Assembly (NCBI RefSeq): GCF_000717185.1
Contig: NZ_JNYE01000094.1
Span: forward strand, 1-30,943
DNA: 30,943 bases
Direction of reading: 5' to 3'
Source of the DNA: Kitasatospora phosalacinea
GTDB taxonomy: Bacteria; Actinomycetota; Actinomycetes; Streptomycetales; Streptomycetaceae
In this document: positions 22,695-29,271 of the stretch, in pieces
Layout: the number at the start of each line of letters is the position of its first letter
Numbering within the stretch: the stretch's first letter is position 1
The notes under the pieces: model-generated
Seen by the model: the letters and a program-made list of their open reading frames with translations, nothing else
Databases searched by the model: none
What the model was told of the DNA's origin: nothing
Program-made: the position numbers and the translations under genes

Positions 22695-23078
22695 ATGATG
22701 AGCACGGTGGAATTGACCAAGGACAACTTCGACGAGGTGGTCCAGGGCGAGGACGGCAAGGCGTTCGTCCTGATCGACTTCTGGGCGGCCTGGTGCGGCC
22801 CCTGCCGCCAGTTCGCGCCGGTCTTCGAGCGGGCGTCCGACAAGCACGCGGACATCACCTTCGCGAAGGTCGACACCGAGGCCCAGCAGGAGCTCGCCGC
22901 GGCGTTCGACATCCGGTCGATTCCGACCCTGGCGATCATCCGCGAGGGCGTGCTGGTCTTCGCCCAGCCCGGCGCGCTCCCCGAAGCCTCCCTGGAGGAC
23001 CTGATCGGCCAGGCCCGGAAGCTCGACATGGCCGAGGTCCACGCCGGCGTGGCCGCCCAGAAGGCCGCCCAGAACTGA
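22695..23078 (+). CDS. trxA: Thioredoxin
   Basis: A 127-residue thioredoxin (126 if the second ATG at 22698 is used). The active site is WCGPC in FWAAWCGPCRQF, and the cis-proline loop is SIPTL. The C-terminus is longer than E. coli TrxA by about 15 residues and Ala/Gln-rich. It reduces disulfides in cytoplasmic proteins, recharged by thioredoxin reductase, which is not in this window. A GAGAGGCAGG stretch precedes the start. The sigma-R-type promoter upstream predicts induction by diamide or other thiol oxidants. Two hairpins follow. Confidence 0.93.
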   Translation: MMSTVELTKDNFDEVVQGEDGKAFVLIDFWAAWCGPCRQFAPVFERASDKHADITFAKVDTEAQQELAAAFDIRSIPTLAIIREGVLVFAQPGALPEASLEDLIGQARKLDMAEVHAGVAAQKAAQN

Positions 23079-23100
23079 CCCCCGGCAGTAGGCAGCACCC

Positions 23101-23144
23101 AACGGCGGGGCCCCGGAGCACCACTCCCCGGGCGCCCCGCCGTT
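23101..23144 (+). terminator. Thioredoxin gene terminator hairpin
   Basis: AACGGCGGGGC (23101-23111) pairs perfectly with GCCCCGCCGTT (23134-23144), 22 nt after the stop. Confidence 0.65.
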
Positions 23145-23188
23145 CCGCTGCCCGCGGCACGGCCGACCGTTCCGCTCCCGGCAGCACG

Positions 23189-23224
23189 ACCGAGGGCCCG
23201 CCCCTGGTGGGGCGGGCCCTCGGT
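23189..23224. terminator. Bidirectional terminator between thioredoxin and pirin genes
   Basis: A perfect 16-bp stem (23189-23204 with 23209-23224) with a TGGT loop, 14 nt from the pirin stop. It is the strongest hairpin in the window and fits termination from both sides, mainly for pirin. Confidence 0.8.
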
Positions 23225-23238
23225 GCGGGCGGGTGGGG

Positions 23239-23994
23239 TCAGTCGAGGGCGGCGGTCATCTCCCACTGGAGGAGTTCGGCGCCCTCGGGGCCCGCGGTGA
23301 CGCGCTGGCCCTCGGCGGCGGTGATGCGCAGGGCGTCGCCCTGGCGGAGGAGGCCGGCGCCTTCGACGGCGGCTTCACCGCGGGCGGCGTAGAGGTGGAC
23401 GAAGGGGGCGGTGGCGAGTTCGAGCGTCTCGTCGGGGCGCAGGCGGGCGACGTGCAGGGCGGCGTGCTTCTGCCGGATGCCGATGGCGCGCTGGTCGGCG
23501 TGCTTGCCCATGCCGGAGGCGAGGGTGGTCCAACCGCCCCGGGAGAGCTGGTCGTTGATGTCGAGCTGCTCGTAGCCGGGGGCGATGCCCGCGGTGTCGG
23601 GGATGGTCCACATCTGGACGAAGTGGACCGGGTCCCGGTGGGCGGGTTCGCCGGTGAGCGTCCAGGAGTCGTTCTTCTCGCTGTGCAGGATGCCGGTGCC
23701 CGCGCTCATCCGCTGAGCCAGGCCGGGGTAGACGACGCCGTTGTGGCCCTCGGAGTCCTGGTGGACGAGGCCGCCGTCGAGCACCCAGGTGATGATCTCC
23801 ATGTCCCGGTGGGGGTGGGTGTCGAAGCCGGTGCCGGGGGCGACGGTGTCGTCGTTGGAGACCAGCAGCAGGCCGAAGTGGGTGTTGGCCGGGTCCCAGT
23901 GGTGGGAGAAGGAGAAGGAGTGCTTGGAGTCCAGCCAGCCGGCCCGGGTGCGGAAGCGCTCGTCGGCGCGGCGCAGGTCGATCGTGGATGCCAT
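23239..23994 (-). CDS. Pirin-family protein
   Basis: A 251-residue bicupin. The metal-site pattern of pirin is intact: His60 and His62 in THPHRDMEIITWVLDG, and His104 and Glu106 in GILHSEKN. Bacterial pirins bind iron; some (E. coli YhhW) open quercetin as a dioxygenase, others bind partner proteins. ATG 23994 has AGGAGG about 5 nt upstream. TACAGT (24053-24048, minus strand) is a likely -10. A single gene, convergent with thioredoxin and divergent from the Asp-box protein. Confidence 0.92.
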   Translation of the reverse strand: MASTIDLRRADERFRTRAGWLDSKHSFSFSHHWDPANTHFGLLLVSNDDTVAPGTGFDTHPHRDMEIITWVLDGGLVHQDSEGHNGVVYPGLAQRMSAGTGILHSEKNDSWTLTGEPAHRDPVHFVQMWTIPDTAGIAPGYEQLDINDQLSRGGWTTLASGMGKHADQRAIGIRQKHAALHVARLRPDETLELATAPFVHLYAARGEAAVEGAGLLRQGDALRITAAEGQRVTAGPEGAELLQWEMTAALD

Positions 23995-24172
23995 CGGGTC
24001 CTCCTCCGGGTGGGGCGTGCACGGCGGCTCGGCCACCGTGTTGTTGAACTGTAAACCACCTGCCGGGCGCGGGCATTCCCCGCCCGCGCGGCGCGCTGGC
24101 GTGCGGGTGTCAGTGGCCCGGAGCACACTGCTGCGAGACCGCGCACGACCGAGTCTCCGGAGGGGTTCGACG

Positions 24173-25276
24173 ATGAACGACGCACGTGACGCCCGTGGTT
24201 TCCTGCTGGCCGTCGGCACGAAGAAGGGCCTGTTCCTGGGCCGCAGCCCGGACCGCGAGGAGTGGGAGTTCAGCGGCCCGCACTTCCCGATGAACGGGGT
24301 CTACGCGGTGGGGATCGACCGCCGCGGCGGCCGCACCCGGCTGCTGGTCGGGGCGGACAGCAGCCACTGGGGCCCCTCGGTCTGGTGGTCGGACGACCTG
24401 GGCGGGAGCTGGCAGGAGCCCGCCCGGCCCGCCGTCCGCTTCTCGGAGCGGACGGGCGCCTCGCTGGAGCGGGTGTGGCAGCTGCAGCCCGCCGGCGACG
24501 AGGCCCCCGGGGTGGTGTACGCGGGCACCGAGCCCGCCGCGCTGTTCCGCTCCACCGACGGCGGCGAGAGCTTCACCATGGTCGACGCGCTGTGGGACCA
24601 CCCGCAGCGCGAGCAGTGGGGCGCGGGCTACGGCGGCCAGGGCATGCACACCGTGCTGACCGACCCGCGCGACCCGGACGCGCTGCTGGTCGCGGTCTCC
24701 TCCGGCGGCGCGTACCGGACGGCCGACGGCGGGCTGAGCTGGCGCCCGTCCAACACCGGCGTCCGCACCGACTTCCTGCCCGACCGCTTCCCCGAGTTCG
24801 GCCAGTGCGTGCACAAGATCGCCCGGGACGCGGGCGACCCCGACCGCCTCTACCTGCAGAACCACGGCGGGGTCTACCGCAGCGACGACGCCGGGCGGAC
24901 GTGGAAGTCGGTCTCCGGCGACCTGCCCGCCGACTTCGGCTTCGGCGTCGCCGCGCACCCGCACACCCCCGGCACCGCGTACCTGTTCCCGCTGGAGGCC
25001 GACTACGCCCGGCTGCCCGTCGACCGCCGCTGCCGGGTGTTCCGCACCACCGACGCGGGCGAGACCTGGCAGCCGCTGGACACCGGGCTGCCCACCGGGG
25101 AGCACTACGGCGTGGTGCTGCGCGACGCGCTGTGCACCGACGACGCCGACCCGGCGGGCGTCTACTTCGGCAACCGCAACGGCGAGGTCTACGGCTCCCC
25201 GGACGGCGGCGACCACTGGTCCCTGCTGACCTCCCACCTGCCGGACGTGCTGTGCGTGCGGGCGGCGGCGCTCTGA
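24173..25276 (+). CDS. Asp-box (BNR) beta-propeller protein
   Basis: A 367-residue cytoplasmic protein without signal peptide. At least six Asp-box turns (S/T-x-D-x-G-x-x-W/F) are spaced along it: SDDLGGSW, STDGGESF, TADGGLSW, SDDAGRTW, TTDAGETW and SPDGGDHW. This gives a sialidase-like or VPS10-like propeller. No sialidase arginine triad or RIP motif was recognised, so an enzyme role is not supported; such proteins are often annotated as exo-alpha-sialidase or YCF48-like without proof. ATG 24173 has GGAGGGG 7 nt upstream. Divergent from pirin with 178 nt between. Function unknown. Confidence 0.85.
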   Translation: MNDARDARGFLLAVGTKKGLFLGRSPDREEWEFSGPHFPMNGVYAVGIDRRGGRTRLLVGADSSHWGPSVWWSDDLGGSWQEPARPAVRFSERTGASLERVWQLQPAGDEAPGVVYAGTEPAALFRSTDGGESFTMVDALWDHPQREQWGAGYGGQGMHTVLTDPRDPDALLVAVSSGGAYRTADGGLSWRPSNTGVRTDFLPDRFPEFGQCVHKIARDAGDPDRLYLQNHGGVYRSDDAGRTWKSVSGDLPADFGFGVAAHPHTPGTAYLFPLEADYARLPVDRRCRVFRTTDAGETWQPLDTGLPTGEHYGVVLRDALCTDDADPAGVYFGNRNGEVYGSPDGGDHWSLLTSHLPDVLCVRAAAL

Positions 25277-25360
25277 CCGACCCGCCGACGGGGAAGACCC
25301 CTCCCGGGGAGCGCACGTCCAGCGGGCCCGCCGCCGGTGCCCGAGCGGTGGCCCGCGCCC

Positions 25361-25825
25361 TCAGGAGTCGGCGGCGCGCAGGCGGTCGCTGACGGTGCCG
25401 AGGCTCTCGGCGAGGGCGGCGAGCTGGGCCGGGGCGAGGACGTCGATCAGGGCCTCGCGGACGGCGGCGACGTGGCCCGGGGCGGCGGCGCGCAGCACGC
25501 TCCAGCCCTGGTCGGTGATCTCGGCGAAGACGCCGCGGACGTCGCTGGGGCAGGAGCGGCGGGCGACCAGGCCCGCCTTCTCCAGCTGGGTGACCTGGTA
25601 GGTGAGGCCGCTCTTGGAGGTGATCAGGCGGTCGGCCAGGTCGGTCATCCGCAGTGAGCCGCCGGGGGCGGCGGAGAGCTGGACCAGGATCTCGTACTGG
25701 GTGTGCGAGAGCCCCGCGTCCTCCTTGAGCTGGCGTTCGAGGTGGCGGGCGACCAGGTTGGTGGCCGCGACGAACCCGCGCCAGGCGGCCATCTCGGTCT
25801 CGTCGAGCCAGCGAGGATCGTCCAT
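25361..25825 (-). CDS. MarR-family transcriptional regulator
   Basis: A 154-residue winged-helix regulator. The fold is readable: LSHTQYEILVQLSAAPGGSLRMTDLADRLITSKSGLTYQVTQLEKAGLVARRSCPSDVRG spans helices H2-H4 and the wing, with the basic-acidic wing tip CPSDVRG. MarR dimers bind short palindromes and release DNA on phenolic or oxidising ligands. It diverges from a LigB-type dioxygenase gene, and two palindromic sites lie in the 111-nt gap. It is thus the likely repressor of that gene and of itself. ATG 25825. Confidence 0.93.
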   Translation of the reverse strand: MDDPRWLDETEMAAWRGFVAATNLVARHLERQLKEDAGLSHTQYEILVQLSAAPGGSLRMTDLADRLITSKSGLTYQVTQLEKAGLVARRSCPSDVRGVFAEITDQGWSVLRAAAPGHVAAVREALIDVLAPAQLAALAESLGTVSDRLRAADS

Positions 25826-25846
25826 GCGCCGCAGTCTACTCCGGTT

Positions 25847-25860
25847 GTTCAAATTCGAAC
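25847..25860. promoter_or_regulatory. MarR operator, imperfect copy
   Basis: GTTCAAATTCGAAC, a 14-bp palindrome with one mismatched pair, 21 nt from the marR start codon. Confidence 0.7.
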
Positions 25861-25885
25861 TCGGGTGTACCTTCGGAGTCGCAAG

Positions 25886-25899
25886 GTTCAAATTTGAAC
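25886..25899. promoter_or_regulatory. MarR operator, perfect copy
   Basis: GTTCAAATTTGAAC, a perfect 14-bp palindrome. Its centre is 39 bp from that of the other copy, and it lies 37 nt from the dioxygenase start. Confidence 0.8.
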
Positions 25900-25936
25900 T
25901 ACCAGTCGGCGGCCCCGGCAGCAGGAGGACGGACCC

Positions 25937-26719
25937 GTGAGCACCCCCACCACCGAGCGCATGCCCGCCCTCTACCTCTCGCACGGCGCGCCCCCGCTCG
26001 CCGACGACCCGCTCTGGCCCGGCCAGCTCGCCGCCTGGTCCGCGGACCTGCCCCGCCCCAAGGCGGTCCTGATGGTCTCCGCGCACTGGGAGGAGGCCCC
26101 GCTGGCGATCGGCGCGGTCGACACCCGCCCGCTGGTCTACGACTTCTGGGGCTTCCCCGAGCACTACTACCAGGTCCGCTACGCCGCCCCCGGCGCGCCC
26201 GAACTCGCCGCGTCCGTCCGCAAGTTGCTGAACGCCCCCGGCACCCCCGTGCAGGACGTGCCGGACCGCGGGCTGGACCACGGCGCGTACGTCCCGCTGG
26301 TCGAGATGTACCCCGACGCGGACGTCCCCGTCCTCCAGGTCTCGCTGCCCACCCTGGACCCGCGGAAGCTGATGGAGATCGGCCGCAAGCTCGCCCCGCT
26401 GCGCGACGAGGGCGTCCTGATCGTCGGCTCCGGCTTCTTCACCCACAACCTGCGCGCCCTCTCCCCCGACGGCCGGGTCACCTCCGTGATGGCCGAGTTC
26501 GACGACTGGGGCCGCCGCGCCCTGGAGGCCCGCGACCTCGACGCCCTGCTCGACTTCGAGCACAAGGCCCCCGCCGGGCGCCTCGCCCACCCCCGCACCG
26601 AGCACTTCGCCCCGCTCTTCGTCACCCTCGGCGCGGGCGAGGCCGACCTCGGCACGCAGCGCAGCGTCATCGACGGCTTCTGGATGGGTCTGGCCAAGCG
26701 CTCCGTCCAGCTCGGCTGA
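25937..26719 (+). CDS. LigB/DODA-type extradiol ring-cleavage dioxygenase
   Basis: A 260-residue protein of the class III extradiol dioxygenase superfamily (YgiD/4,5-DOPA dioxygenase group). Metal-ligand candidates are His16 in YLSHGAPP, His50 in VSAHWE and His223 in TEHFAPL; GLDHGAYVPL (His115) and FFTHNLR (His170) are further conserved-type motifs. These enzymes cleave catechol rings using Fe(II) or Zn. GTG 25937 has AGGAGG 8 nt upstream. Control by the divergent MarR through the two palindromes is likely, with a phenolic inducer an obvious possibility. No other aromatic-pathway gene adjoins, so the natural substrate is unclear. Confidence 0.92.
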   Translation: MSTPTTERMPALYLSHGAPPLADDPLWPGQLAAWSADLPRPKAVLMVSAHWEEAPLAIGAVDTRPLVYDFWGFPEHYYQVRYAAPGAPELAASVRKLLNAPGTPVQDVPDRGLDHGAYVPLVEMYPDADVPVLQVSLPTLDPRKLMEIGRKLAPLRDEGVLIVGSGFFTHNLRALSPDGRVTSVMAEFDDWGRRALEARDLDALLDFEHKAPAGRLAHPRTEHFAPLFVTLGAGEADLGTQRSVIDGFWMGLAKRSVQLG

Positions 26720-26828
26720 CCGCGCCCCGCCCGGAAAGTCCTTACACGTTCCTTCCGTGCCGTTCGGCAGAATGCGCCACAGCGACCAGTGGTGCAGCGG
26801 GCAGCGGGCCGAGGAGGAACGGGAAGAG

Positions 26829-27281
26829 ATGGCGCAGAGGGCGGCGCAGGCGGCGCGGACGGGCCGTCCGTTCCGGGCCAGGTACTGCCTGGCGGCGATG
26901 GCCGCGGGCTGGGCCTGCAGCTGGTTCGCGTTCCGGGCCGACGGGGGCGTGCAGCAGCTGATCGGGCGGTGCCAGGACAGCCCCGGCATCCCCGGGTACG
27001 CCCTGCTGCTGGCCTGGGCCGGCCCCCTGCTGAGCGCCGCGGCCGCGCTCCGGGCCGTCCGGCTCGCCGCCCTGACCCAGCGCGAGACCAGCCGCCCGAT
27101 CAGCGCGGGCGGCTGCCTGCTGTTCGTCGCCCTGCCCACCGCCCTCCTGTTCGGCGCCTTCCAGTACGCCGTCCTGCAGGACGCCCGCGGCTACGACGGC
27201 CCGCAGCACAGCCCCTGCGCCGGGGCCGCCCCCGCCGCGGACCGCGCGTACGGCAACCTCTCCCGGCCCGGACGCGTCTGA
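26829..27281 (+). CDS. Small membrane protein, paralogue A
   Basis: A 150-residue protein with about three hydrophobic segments. It shares a layout with the next gene: RYCLAAMAAGWACSW, GIPGYALLLAWAGPLLSAAAAL, then a third segment (LLFVALPTALLFGAFQYAVL) and a tail with HSPC. ATG 26829 has GAGGAGG 11 nt upstream (26811-26817) plus a closer GGGAAGAG. The upstream part of the open frame lacks hydrophobic or coding character. No family recognised. Probably a streptomycete-specific envelope protein. Confidence 0.7.
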   Translation: MAQRAAQAARTGRPFRARYCLAAMAAGWACSWFAFRADGGVQQLIGRCQDSPGIPGYALLLAWAGPLLSAAAALRAVRLAALTQRETSRPISAGGCLLFVALPTALLFGAFQYAVLQDARGYDGPQHSPCAGAAPAADRAYGNLSRPGRV

Positions 27282-27318
27282 CCGGGGGACGGCCGGACGA
27301 CGCGCAGGAGTGCATGGG

Positions 27319-27798
27319 GTGGGAATGGACGAGGTACGGGTGCCCTGGTGGTCCCGGACGCGGTACGTCCTGCTGGCGACCGGCGCCGGCTGGGCCTGCA
27401 CCGCCGGGGCGGTCGCGGCCGTGTCGGCGTTCCAGGGCGAGCTGGGCCGGCACTGCTTCGGCACCCTCCGGATCCCCGGGTACGCACCGCTGCTCGCCCT
27501 CACCGGCCTGCTGGCGGGCGCCGCCGCCCTCGGCTGGGGCGCCCGGCAGCTCGGCTCCGCCCTGTACCTCCGACCGGAGCGGGAGCGGGCCGGGCACGTC
27601 GTGCTGGCCGTCGTGGTGCCGCTGGCCGTGCTGGGCCTGCTGGGACAGGCGGTCGTGCTGTACGGGGCCGACCGGTACCGGACCCCGCACTCGACGTGGT
27701 GCCCCAAGGGCGCGCCGCTGCGGGGCGGCTCCCCGGGCGGGGTGTCGGCCGGGGTGTCGGCCGGGGTGTCGGCCGGGGTGTCGGCCGGGGTTCAGTAG
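27319..27798 (+). CDS. Small membrane protein, paralogue B, with repeat tail
   Basis: A 159-residue protein with about three membrane segments. It is clearly related to the preceding gene: RYVLLATGAGWACTA, RIPGYAPLLALTGLLAGAAALG, a third hydrophobic stretch, and HSTWCP near the end. The C-terminus is four perfect GVSA repeats. GTG 27319 is chosen because CAGGAG lies 8 nt upstream (27305-27310); ATG 27325 is an alternative and may be what others annotate. The stop overlaps the convergent reductase gene by 7 nt. It lies 37 nt after paralogue A, so one transcript is likely. Function unknown. Confidence 0.7.
   Translation: MGMDEVRVPWWSRTRYVLLATGAGWACTAGAVAAVSAFQGELGRHCFGTLRIPGYAPLLALTGLLAGAAALGWGARQLGSALYLRPERERAGHVVLAVVVPLAVLGLLGQAVVLYGADRYRTPHSTWCPKGAPLRGGSPGGVSAGVSAGVSAGVSAGVQ
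27739..27786 (+). repeat. Four perfect 12-bp tandem repeats
   Basis: GGGGTGTCGGCC four times without change, then a partial fifth unit. It encodes (GVSA)4 at the C-terminus of paralogue B and ends 5 nt from the convergent gene's stop. Confidence 0.95.
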
Positions 27799-28433
27799 CC
27801 GCAGGTGAAGCGCTCGCCGTGGTGGGCGGGGCGCTCCAGCTCGTCGACCAGGGCCACCGCGAGGTCCGCCAGCGAGAGGGCGGACAGGCCGTCCGGGGTG
27901 GCCACCAGGTCGTCGGCGGCGGAGCGGTAGGCGCCGGTGCGCTCGCCCGGGAACAGGCTCTGCGGCGGGCTGAGCACCGTCCAGTCGAGGTCGCGGACCG
28001 TCCGCAGGTAGTCCAGGGCCCGGCCGTGCGCGCGCATCAGCTCGAACTGGCGGGGCGACACCGACGGGTCGTCCCACAGCGGGGCGCCCGAAGCGGTGAC
28101 CAGGCTGCCCGCGCTGCCGACCACCAGCAGGCGCGGCGCCGCGTCCGCGAGCCGGCGCAGCCCGGCGACCAGCGCGTGCGCGGCGGGCTCCACCAGCCGC
28201 CCCCGCCCCGGGCCGTCCCCGCCGCCCACCGCGCTCACCACCGCCTCCCGCCCCGCCGCGACCCGCGCCACGTCCTCCGGGTCCAGCACGTCGCCGCGCT
28301 CCACCGTGATCGCCAGCCCCTGGTACTCCTCCGGCCGCCGCACCACCGCCGTCACCCGGTGCCCCCGCGCCAGCGCCTCCGTCACCACGCACCGGCCGAT
28401 CGCGCCGTTCGCCCCGATCACCGCGATCCGCAT
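27792..28433 (-). CDS. NAD(P)-binding atypical SDR (NmrA/epimerase-like)
   Basis: A 213-residue Rossmann protein. It starts MRIAVIGANGAIGRCVVTEAL, the GxxGxxG motif of atypical SDRs. It continues with RGDVLDPEDVARVAAGREAVVSAVGG and ends with a typical NAD(P)H-binding tail. Such proteins act as flavin/quinone reductases or redox sensors; no specific role can be set. ATG 28433 is preferred to the ATG at 28466 because the motif begins right at the N-terminus and a G-rich GAGGCGGG site lies upstream. Its 3' end overlaps paralogue B. Confidence 0.87.
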   Translation of the reverse strand: MRIAVIGANGAIGRCVVTEALARGHRVTAVVRRPEEYQGLAITVERGDVLDPEDVARVAAGREAVVSAVGGGDGPGRGRLVEPAAHALVAGLRRLADAAPRLLVVGSAGSLVTASGAPLWDDPSVSPRQFELMRAHGRALDYLRTVRDLDWTVLSPPQSLFPGERTGAYRSAADDLVATPDGLSALSLADLAVALVDELERPAHHGERFTCGY

Positions 28434-28520
28434 ACCGCCCGCCTCGCTCTCCTCACCCGCGCCCATGACGTTTCATCAGACCATGTGAACGCCCCGCGGC
28501 CCGGGAACCCGCTGCGCGGG

Positions 28521-29051
28521 TCAACGGCGCACGGAGCAGGCCTCCTGACCTGGCATCGAGACGTACGAGCCGGTCTCCTCCCCGTTGCCGACCGACAGGA
28601 AGACGACCTCGTTGGGGCCGTCCGGGCCGTAGCCGAGTTCGGTGATGCGTCGGCACAGGGCCAGGGTCTGTTCGCGGACGGTGTCGGGCTCGACGTCGAC
28701 CATCACGACGTTCCCCTCGCCCTCGACGTCGTCCGACCCCGACGGTTGGCGCATGTAGTAACCGGAGGCGATGTGCGGCAGGCAGCGGATCTCCTCCGGC
28801 AGCGACTTCCGCCACCCGCCCAGCCAGCTCTCGGAAGGGCTCGGCGCCGCACTGCACGCGGCCCCGGGCTGCTCGACGGGAGCTGCTGCGGCCGCGGAGG
28901 CGGTCACGGGAGCGGTCGCGGTCGCGGTCGGAGCAGCCCCGGCGCCGGAGTGGTCGGTGGCGGGGTGGTCGGTGGTGCTGCTGGTGCACCCCGCGAGGGC
29001 GAGGGTCGCGAGGGCGGCTGCGGCAACGGCTGCGGCCGGGCGTACGGGCAT
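28521..29051 (-). CDS. Predicted lipoprotein of unknown function
   Basis: A 176-residue protein with a lipoprotein signal: MPVRPAAAVAAAALATLALAGC, with Cys22 the likely lipidated residue. A Ser/Thr/Ala linker follows. The mature domain (about 65-176) contains four Cys (near CSAAPS, IRCLPH, ALCRRI, EACSVRR) that could form two disulfides outside the cell. ATG 29051 has AGGAGGAG directly upstream. No domain recognised. Divergent from the multicopper oxidase with 220 nt between, where I see nothing except that gene's -10. Confidence 0.78.
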   Translation of the reverse strand: MPVRPAAAVAAAALATLALAGCTSSTTDHPATDHSGAGAAPTATATAPVTASAAAAAPVEQPGAACSAAPSPSESWLGGWRKSLPEEIRCLPHIASGYYMRQPSGSDDVEGEGNVVMVDVEPDTVREQTLALCRRITELGYGPDGPNEVVFLSVGNGEETGSYVSMPGQEACSVRR

Positions 29052-29271
29052 GCTTCTCCTCCTGGTTCGCCCACACCGTACCGGCCGCGACAAGCGCTTT
29101 TCCGGGGCGGCCCGGCACCCCGTCGACGCAGCTGCCCGCCGGAGGAGCCCGGGGAGCGGAGCGGTTCCACGCGCCGCAGCCGCAGGCGGTGCCGGCGATC
29201 CGTCGGCCGGACGGGGCCGTGCGGTGCGGCAGTCCGGGTCCTCCGGGTGGTTTGGCCTAGATTGCCCGGTT

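Noticed and set aside
24041..24060. Possible MarR site upstream of pirin (TTGAAC half-site)
   Set aside because: Only one half matches the palindromes at 25847-25899; the other half is not symmetric, so chance is likely.
28771..29271. N-terminal extension of the multicopper oxidase
   Set aside because: The Tat signal must be near the N-terminus, and the extension is antisense to the lipoprotein gene.
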